Of a stretch of 64,000 nucleotides of DNA, positions 58,232-64,000 are shown in pieces. The position numbers and the translations under genes are program-made. The notes below the pieces were generated by a model, which saw only the letters and a list, made by a program, of their open reading frames with translations, had not been told where the DNA came from and made no database searches. The first letter of the stretch is position 1. Each line of letters starts with the position of its first letter. The stretch is from contig NZ_BJCL01000014.1 of assembly GCF_005403045.1 (NCBI RefSeq), forward strand, positions 1-64,000. The letters run 5' to 3'. This DNA is from Pseudaquabacterium pictum (lineage in GTDB: Bacteria > Pseudomonadota > Gammaproteobacteria > Burkholderiales > Burkholderiaceae_C).

Positions 58232-59917
58232 TCAGCCCGGCGGCGCCTGCCAGCCGCGCGGCACGGCACCGAGCAGGCGGCGGGTGTAGTCCTGCTGCGG
58301 CGCGGCCAGGATCTGCGCGGCGCTGGCCTGCTCCACCACCTGGCCGTCCTTCATCACCAGCACCTCGTCGCTGATGAAGCGCACCACCGCCAGGTCGTGG
58401 CTGATGAACACATAGGCCAGGCCCAGCTCGTCCTGCAGATCCCGCAGCAGGTTCAGCACCTGCGCCTGCACGCTGACGTCCAGCGCGCTCACCGCCTCGT
58501 CCAGCACCAGCACCTCGGGGTTCAGCGTCAGGCAGCGGGCGATGGCCACGCGCTGGCGCTGGCCGCCGGAGAACTCGTGCGGGTACTTGAAGAAGGTCTC
58601 GGGCGGCAGGCCCACCTTGGCCAGCAGCGCGCGGGCGCGGTCTTCCCGTTCCGCGGTGTCGGCGCCGATGCCGTGGATGGCCATCGGCTCGATCAGCGTC
58701 TGGCCGATGGTGAACCGCGGGTTCAGGCTGGCATACGGGTTCTGGAAGACGATCTGGATGCGCCGGCGCATGGTCTGCCGGTCGCGGTCGTTCAGCTTCA
58801 GCAGGTTCTGGCCGTCGAAGATCACCTCGCCGCCGGTGGGCTCGTGCAGGCGCAGCAGCGTCAGGCCCATGGTCGTCTTGCCCGAGCCCGATTCGCCCAC
58901 CACGCCCAGCGTGTGGCCGCGCCGCAGCTGGAAGTTCACGCCCTGCACGGCCTTGAACTCGCGCTTGCCGAACAGCCCCTGCTTGATGAAGAAGCTCTTG
59001 GCCAGGGCCTTGACCTCCAGCACCACGGGGGCGTCGGGATCCTTGGCAACCGCGGCGGCCGTGCTGGTGGTGGTGCCGCCCGTGATGTGCTCGTCGATCA
59101 CCGTCAGCCGCGCCGGGCTGTCGGTCAGGCTGGGCCGGCAGGCCAGCAAGGCGCGGGTGTAGGCATCCTGCGGCGCGCTGAAGATCTGCGCCACATCGCC
59201 CTGCTCGCGCACCGTGCCGTGGCGCATCACCACCACCCGGTCGCTGATCTCGCCGACCACGCCCAGGTCATGGCTGATGAACAGCACGCTCATGCGCAGC
59301 TTGTCCTTCATGCGCGCGATCAGCTCCAGGATCTGCCGCTGGATGGTCACGTCCAGCGCGGTGGTGGGCTCGTCGGCGATCAGCAGCTTCGGTTCACACG
59401 CCAGCGCCATCGCGATCATCACCCGCTGCTGCTGGCCGCCCGACAGCTCATGCGGGTACGACGCCAGCCGCCGCTTCGGCTCGGGCAGGCCGGTCTCGGC
59501 CAGCAGCTCTTCGGCGCGGGCCAGTGCCGCGCGCTTGCCCATGCCCAGGTGCTTGACCAGCGGCTCGCACAGCTGGGCGCCGATGGAGAACACCGGGTTC
59601 AGGCTGCTCATCGGGTCTTGAAAGACGCAGGCGATCTCGCGCCCACGCAGCGCCTGCAGGTCGGGCCGGCTGGCGGTCAGCAGGTCCCGGCCCTGCCACA
59701 GGATGCGGCCCGAGCGCTGCGCGTTGTCGGGCAGCAGGTTCAGGATCGACATCGCGGTGACGCTCTTGCCCGAGCCCGACTCGCCCACCAGCGCCAGCGT
59801 GGTGTTCTCGGGGATGTCGAAGCTGACGCCCTTGACCGCGGGCACCACCGTCTTGGCGCCGCGCTCGCCGAGGCGGAAGGCGACCTGCAGGTCCTGGATG
59901 CTGAGCAGTGCGGTCAT
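58232..59917 (-). CDS. yejF: Oligopeptide/microcin-C-type ABC transporter ATP-binding protein, two NBDs (YejF-like)
   Basis: The 561-aa protein contains two complete ABC cassettes. The first has Walker A GESGSGKSVTA, signature LSGGQQQRVMIA and Walker B LLIADEPTT. The second has GESGSGKTTMG, FSGGQRQRVAIA and LVLDEAVSALD. Fused cassettes of this type power YejABEF, which imports microcin C-like peptides and oligopeptides. It overlaps the YejE-like permease gene by 4 bases. The start is at 59917. Confidence 0.93.
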   Translation of the reverse strand: MTALLSIQDLQVAFRLGERGAKTVVPAVKGVSFDIPENTTLALVGESGSGKSVTAMSILNLLPDNAQRSGRILWQGRDLLTASRPDLQALRGREIACVFQDPMSSLNPVFSIGAQLCEPLVKHLGMGKRAALARAEELLAETGLPEPKRRLASYPHELSGGQQQRVMIAMALACEPKLLIADEPTTALDVTIQRQILELIARMKDKLRMSVLFISHDLGVVGEISDRVVVMRHGTVREQGDVAQIFSAPQDAYTRALLACRPSLTDSPARLTVIDEHITGGTTTSTAAAVAKDPDAPVVLEVKALAKSFFIKQGLFGKREFKAVQGVNFQLRRGHTLGVVGESGSGKTTMGLTLLRLHEPTGGEVIFDGQNLLKLNDRDRQTMRRRIQIVFQNPYASLNPRFTIGQTLIEPMAIHGIGADTAEREDRARALLAKVGLPPETFFKYPHEFSGGQRQRVAIARCLTLNPEVLVLDEAVSALDVSVQAQVLNLLRDLQDELGLAYVFISHDLAVVRFISDEVLVMKDGQVVEQASAAQILAAPQQDYTRRLLGAVPRGWQAPPG

Positions 59918-60972
59918 TCGGCACCCCGCAGCTTGGGATCCAGCGCGTCGCGCCAGCCATCGGCCATCAGCGAGAAAGCGGTGACGAACACCGCCATGAA
60001 GGCGGTGGCCGTGGCCAGCTGCCACCAGTGGCCCAGGATCAGCTCGCCCTGGGCCTCGGCCAGCATCGTGCCCCAGCTCACCTGGTCGATCGGCACGCCC
60101 AGGCCCAGGTACGACAGGATCACCTCGCTCTTGATGAAGCCCACCACCAGCAGGCTCATGCGCACCAGGATCACATGGCTGACGTTGGGCAGGATGTGGC
60201 GGAACATGCGGCTGGTGGCACTGGCGCCGATGGCCTCGGCCGCGCGCACGTACTCACGCCCGCTGTGCTTGATGAACTCGGCCCGCACCTGGCGGTACAG
60301 GCCGGTCCAGCCGGTCAGCGCCAGGATCAGCACCACGGTATCGACACCCCGGCCCAGCACCGCCGCAAAGGCGAAGATCAGCAGGATGTCGGGCACCGCG
60401 GTGAACACGTTGTACAGCCACTCCAGGAAGTCGCCCACCTTGCCGCCGAAGAAGCCGGCCAGCGCGCCCAGCACGGTGCCGATCACCGTGGCCAGCAGGG
60501 CGGCCAGGATGCCGACGAAGACCGAGATCTCGGTGCCCTTGATGGCCTTGTCCAGCACGTCGCGGCCCAGGCGGTCGGCGCCCAGGGGCAGGGTGTCGAC
60601 CTTGGTGGTCTCGGCGGTCTGCAGCTTGGCGGCGCGCTCGGCCCACTCGGCATAGCGCGGTGCCAGGGGGTCGATGTCGCTCAGGTCGACCGGCGGCTGC
60701 GGTGTGCTCTCGGGCCCGGCCAGGGTGCCGGCGTTCTCGCCGGCGCGCGGGCCCAGGAAGGTGGGCGGCGCGTTGGGCACTGCCAGCTCGCGCTGCCACT
60801 GGCTGGCCACCGCGCCGGTGGCCGCCGCAATGATCAGCACGATGAAGGCCAGCACGATCCCCAGCGAGGTCATCGCCACCCGGTCGCCCTTGAAACGCCG
60901 CCAGGCGGTGCGCCACACGCCTTCGGAACGCTGCACCGGTGTGGCGGCGGCTGAGGTCATCACGGCGCTCAT
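59914..60972 (-). CDS. yejE: ABC transporter permease, YejE-like
   Basis: The 352-aa inner-membrane permease has an N-terminal TM helix (TSLGIVLAFIVLIIAAATG), a large periplasmic segment with PNAPPTFLGPRAGENAG... and LGADRLGRDVLDK, then the BPD_transp_1 core with five or so helices and the EAA-like loop EYVRAAEAIGASATSRMFRHILPN. It overlaps the upstream permease gene by 4 bases (start codon 60972). Confidence 0.92.
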   Translation of the reverse strand: MSAVMTSAAATPVQRSEGVWRTAWRRFKGDRVAMTSLGIVLAFIVLIIAAATGAVASQWQRELAVPNAPPTFLGPRAGENAGTLAGPESTPQPPVDLSDIDPLAPRYAEWAERAAKLQTAETTKVDTLPLGADRLGRDVLDKAIKGTEISVFVGILAALLATVIGTVLGALAGFFGGKVGDFLEWLYNVFTAVPDILLIFAFAAVLGRGVDTVVLILALTGWTGLYRQVRAEFIKHSGREYVRAAEAIGASATSRMFRHILPNVSHVILVRMSLLVVGFIKSEVILSYLGLGVPIDQVSWGTMLAEAQGELILGHWWQLATATAFMAVFVTAFSLMADGWRDALDPKLRGAE

Positions 60973-61907
60973 TTCAGGGTCACCCGCGGATCCACGACCT
61001 TGTACAAGAGGTCGGTGCCCAGGTTGATCAGCATCGTCAGCATCGCCAGGTACACGGTGGCGGCCTGGATCACCGGGTAGTCGCTGCGGTTCACCGCCAG
61101 CAGCACCTCGCGGCCCAGGCCGGGGATGGAGAAGAACACCTCGATCAGGAAGCTGCCGACGAAGATGCCCGGCAGCGCCAGGCCCACGTTGGTGAGGATC
61201 GGGATCATCGCGTTGCGCAGCACATGCTTGAACAGCACCACCGGCTCGGTCAGGCCCTTGGCGCGGGCGGTGCGCACATAGTCGTGGCCCAGCTCGTCCA
61301 GGAAGAAGCTGCGGTACAGCCGCGTCTGCGGCGACACGCCCACCAGCACCGCCAGCAGCACCGGCAGCGGCGCGTACTGCAGCAGGTTCTGGCCCAGGCT
61401 GCTGCTCCAGCCCTGCACCGGAAACCAGCCCAGCTGGAAGCCGAACACATACTGGCCGACGATCACGTAGACCAGGAAGCTGATCGACAGCGCCACCGTG
61501 GTGGCCACCATCAGTGCGCGGTCGGTCAGCGAGCCGCGCACATAGGCCACGCCCAGCGCGATGGGCACCGCGAGCAGCGTGTCGAGGATCAGGATCGGCA
61601 GCATCACCGTCAGCGTGGCCGGCATGCGGGTGGCGAACAGCGTGCTCACCGCCTCGTTCGTGGCCCAGCTGCGGCCCCAGTCGAAGGTGACGATCTGCTT
61701 CAAGAAGATGCCGAACTGCACATAGGCCGGCTGGTCCAGCCCCAGCTGTGCCCGGATGGCGGCGATCTGGTCGGGCGTGGCGTTCTGGCCAGCGAGGATG
61801 ACGCTGGGGTCGCTGCCGAAGAAGTGGAACAGCAGGAACACCAGCAGCACCACGCCGAACAGCGTGGGCACCATCTGCCAGAGGCGTTTGATCACATAGG
61901 CCAGCAT
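60969..61907 (-). CDS. yejB: ABC transporter permease, YejB-like
   Basis: The 312-aa permease starts MLAYVIKRLWQMVPTLFGVVLLVFLLFHF and carries the N-terminal domain GQNATPDQIAAIRAQLGLDQP and a BPD_transp_1 core with the EAA-like loop DYVRTARAKGLTEPVVLFKHVLRNAM. It forms the heterodimeric channel with the YejE-like subunit. It is divergent from the substrate-binding gene at 62052 with a 144-base intergenic region. Confidence 0.93.
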   Translation of the reverse strand: MLAYVIKRLWQMVPTLFGVVLLVFLLFHFFGSDPSVILAGQNATPDQIAAIRAQLGLDQPAYVQFGIFLKQIVTFDWGRSWATNEAVSTLFATRMPATLTVMLPILILDTLLAVPIALGVAYVRGSLTDRALMVATTVALSISFLVYVIVGQYVFGFQLGWFPVQGWSSSLGQNLLQYAPLPVLLAVLVGVSPQTRLYRSFFLDELGHDYVRTARAKGLTEPVVLFKHVLRNAMIPILTNVGLALPGIFVGSFLIEVFFSIPGLGREVLLAVNRSDYPVIQAATVYLAMLTMLINLGTDLLYKVVDPRVTLK

Positions 61908-62051
61908 GGGCGGCGGGCTCCAGGGGCGGGGTCGGGGGACGGGCGAGTCTAGGCCAGCGCGGCAGGCCGGCTGGCGCGATGGGCCTATCGCAAACCCCGT
62001 GCCCGCCCCGCGCCGGGCGGCCGGCCCGAGGCCGCCCTACACTCCGCCGCC

Positions 62052-63911
62052 ATGCCCCGCACCACCCAGCCCGCCCCGCCGCGCAGCCGCCAGCGCCGCG
62101 CCCTGCTGCTGGGCGGTCTGGCGGCGCCGCTGGCCACGCCCGGTACGGCCCAGGTCGCGCCGCAGGCGCCGGCCAAGGTGCTGCGGGTGATGTTCAACTC
62201 GGCCGAGACCAGCTTCGACCCCGCGCGCATCAGCGACCTGTACTCGCGCACCGTCACCGCCCACATCTTCGAGTCGCTCTACGGCTACGACCACCTCGCG
62301 CGCCCGGCCAGGGTGGTGCCGCGGCTGGCCGATGGGATGCCCGAGCACAACGCCGACTTCACCGTCTGGACGGTGAAGCTGAAGACCGGCATCGTCTTCG
62401 CCGACGATCCGGTGTTCGGCGGCAAGCCGCGTCCGCTGGTGGCCGCTGACGTGGCCTACGGCTTTCTGCGGGCGGCCGACCCGGCCAACAAGAGCAGCTT
62501 CGCCAGCGAGGTGGAAAGCTGGGGCCTGCGCGGCCTGAACGCCCGCCGCAAGGCCGCGATGGCGCCCGGCACGCGCTTCGACTACGACACCCCGCTCGAG
62601 GGCATCCAGCTGCTCGATGCCCACACGCTGCGCTTCGTGCTGGACAAACCGCGGCCGCGCTTCCTCACCAAGCTCACTTTCAACAGCATCCTGCCCGCCC
62701 AGGCGCGCGAGGTGGTCGAGCATTACGGCGAGACCATCGGCGAGCATCCGGTGGGCACCGGCCCGTTCAAGCTGAAGCAGTGGGTGCGTGGCAGCAAGAT
62801 CGTGCTGGAGCGCAACCCGCAGTTCCGCGAGCTGCGCTACGACGCCCAGCCCGCCGCCGACGACGCCGACGGCCATGCGTTGCTGGCGCGCTTCAAGGGC
62901 CGGCGGCTGCCGATGGTCGACCAGGTGGAGGTGGCCATCATCGAGGAGAACCAGCCCCAGTGGCTGAGCTTCCTGAACGGCGAGATCGATGCGCTGGTGG
63001 CCAATGTCGGCTCGGTGCCGCTGGAGTTTGCGCCGTTGGCCGTGCCCAACGGCAGGCTGGCGCCCAACCTGGCCAGGCGCGGCGTGCAGCTGCACCGCAA
63101 CCTGCGCGCCGACAGCGCGCTGCTGTTCTTCAACATGGACGACCCGGTGGTGGGCGGCCTGGCGCCCGAGAAGGTGGCGCTGCGCCGGGCGCTGAGCCTG
63201 GCCTACGACGCCGACCGCGAGATCCGCCTGGTGCGCCGCGGCCAGGCGGTGCCGGCGCAGAGCCCGGTGATGCCCGGCACCCGGGGCTACGACCCGGCCT
63301 TCCGCAGCGCGATGTCGGCCTACGACCCGGCGCGCGCCCGCGCGCTGCTCGACCTCTACGGCTATGTCGACCGCGACGGCGACGGCTTCCGCGAGCTGCC
63401 CGATGGTCGCCCGCTGGTGCTGCAGATGTCCACCGAGCCCGAGCAGATCTACCGACTGTTCAACGATGTCTGGCGGCGCTGCCTGCTGGCCATCGGCGTG
63501 CGCTGCGAGTTCAGGATCGCGCAGTGGCCCACCAACCTGAAGTCGGCCCAGGGCGGCACGCTGCAGATGTGGATGCTGGGTGATTCGGCCGCCGAGCCCG
63601 ACGGCCAGGACGCGCTGCGCCGCTGGTACGGGCCCGAATCCGGGCAGGGCAACCTGGCACGCTTCAGGCTTCCGGCCTTCGATGCCATCATGGACCGCAT
63701 GCAGACCCTGCCCGACGGCCCCGAGCGCGATGCACTGTTCCTCGAATGCAAGAAGCTGGCGGCGGCCTACATGCCCTACAAGGTGCTGGTGCACCGCATC
63801 GCCAATGAACTGCTGCACCCCTGGGTGGGCGGCTACCGCCGCGCGCCGTTCTGGAACGACTGGTGGCACATGGTCGACGTCGACCCCGCGCTGCGGGCAG
63901 CCCATGGCTGA
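62052..63911 (+). CDS. ABC transporter family 5 substrate-binding protein
   Basis: The 619-aa periplasmic binding protein has an N-terminal RSRQRRALLLGGLAAPLATPGTAQ signal (Tat-like RR) and the SBP_bac_5 pattern: VMFNSAETSFDPARISDLYSRTVTAHIFESLYGYDHLARP, LVAADVAYGFLRAADP, VGTGPFKLKQWVRGSKIVLERNPQFR, ALSLAYDADREIR. It is the likely receptor of the divergent yejBEF-type transporter. It overlaps the next gene's start by 8 bases. Confidence 0.92.
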   Translation: MPRTTQPAPPRSRQRRALLLGGLAAPLATPGTAQVAPQAPAKVLRVMFNSAETSFDPARISDLYSRTVTAHIFESLYGYDHLARPARVVPRLADGMPEHNADFTVWTVKLKTGIVFADDPVFGGKPRPLVAADVAYGFLRAADPANKSSFASEVESWGLRGLNARRKAAMAPGTRFDYDTPLEGIQLLDAHTLRFVLDKPRPRFLTKLTFNSILPAQAREVVEHYGETIGEHPVGTGPFKLKQWVRGSKIVLERNPQFRELRYDAQPAADDADGHALLARFKGRRLPMVDQVEVAIIEENQPQWLSFLNGEIDALVANVGSVPLEFAPLAVPNGRLAPNLARRGVQLHRNLRADSALLFFNMDDPVVGGLAPEKVALRRALSLAYDADREIRLVRRGQAVPAQSPVMPGTRGYDPAFRSAMSAYDPARARALLDLYGYVDRDGDGFRELPDGRPLVLQMSTEPEQIYRLFNDVWRRCLLAIGVRCEFRIAQWPTNLKSAQGGTLQMWMLGDSAAEPDGQDALRRWYGPESGQGNLARFRLPAFDAIMDRMQTLPDGPERDALFLECKKLAAAYMPYKVLVHRIANELLHPWVGGYRRAPFWNDWWHMVDVDPALRAAHG

Positions 63912-64000
63912 GCAGCACCCGCTTTCGCCCGCGTCCCCCGGCCGCCGGCAGTGGCTGGCCACCACCGGCGCCGCCGGCCTGGCCGGCTGGGCCGTGCCTG
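63904..64000 (+). CDS. Second periplasmic substrate-binding protein, N-terminal part only
   Basis: From ATG 63904 (overlapping the previous stop) 32 codons are visible before the window ends: MAEQHPLSPASPGRRQ then WLATTGAAGLAGWAVP, a Tat- or Sec-type signal peptide. By position it is probably a second family-5 binding protein for the same transporter. The rest lies outside the window. Confidence 0.6.
   Translation, partial: MAEQHPLSPASPGRRQWLATTGAAGLAGWAVP

Noticed and set aside
56828-60655. Plus-strand open frame of about 1275 codons opposite the Bug and ABC transporter genes
   Set aside because: Low-complexity composition with no domains; the minus-strand genes there have complete family motifs.
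62037-63965. Minus-strand open frame opposite the substrate-binding protein
   Set aside because: Shadow of a GC-rich gene; the plus strand carries a signal peptide and family motifs.

Overview
The window comes from a high-GC betaproteobacterium, most likely Burkholderiales (Rubrivivax/Leptothrix/Ideonella-like). Signs of this are GC-ending codons throughout, a Bug-type tripartite tricarboxylate receptor, a PAKKA-repeat SWIB protein, and a glycine riboswitch in front of a DadA-like oxidoreductase. The genus is an inference from gene content. No rRNA, tRNA or CRISPR array was seen.

Chromosomal left flank (1-8821): sucD, a TerC-family membrane protein, a protein-phosphorylation signalling set (Ser/Thr kinase, PP2C phosphatase, FHA protein), a class II cyclic-nucleotide phosphodiesterase, two almost identical type IV pilin genes that arose by a ~725-bp tandem duplication and each keep a sigma-54 promoter, and a PglL/Wzy-family oligosaccharyltransferase-like gene whose 3' end overlaps the original 3' end of moaC.

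Genomic island (8807-38930): a 30,025-bp element lies between two copies of a 99-bp moaC 3'-end sequence (98/99 identical). A tyrosine integrase sits just inside the left copy. The island restores moaC on its right side with a slightly different C-terminus and strands the old moaC 3' end on its left. Its cargo is mainly anti-phage defence: a type I restriction-modification operon (hsdR, small protein, hsdM, hsdS, NucS-like/DUF5655 nuclease), a complete type I Zorya system (zorA-zorB-zorC-zorD), a DUF2130-ASCH gene pair, a GIY-YIG nuclease, a cysteine-containing unknown, and an ATPase whose C-terminus carries a HEPN-like R-X4-H motif. Between the integrase and the restriction genes are an unknown protein, a replication-initiator-like protein and an XRE regulator. 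The right third (about 31.2-38.8 kb) is visibly more AT-rich and contains decayed sequence, which suggests a composite island.

Chromosomal right flank (38825-64000): moaC, an M48 peptidase, a 4-TM YvlD-like protein, the SWIB protein, an ArsR-led three-gene operon, a diguanylate cyclase, uvrA, a response regulator, recQ, ssb, a porin, a Sel1-repeat protein, the glycine-riboswitch-controlled dadA, a Bug receptor, and a yejFEB-like oligopeptide/microcin-C-type ABC transporter with two adjacent substrate-binding proteins, the second cut by the window end.
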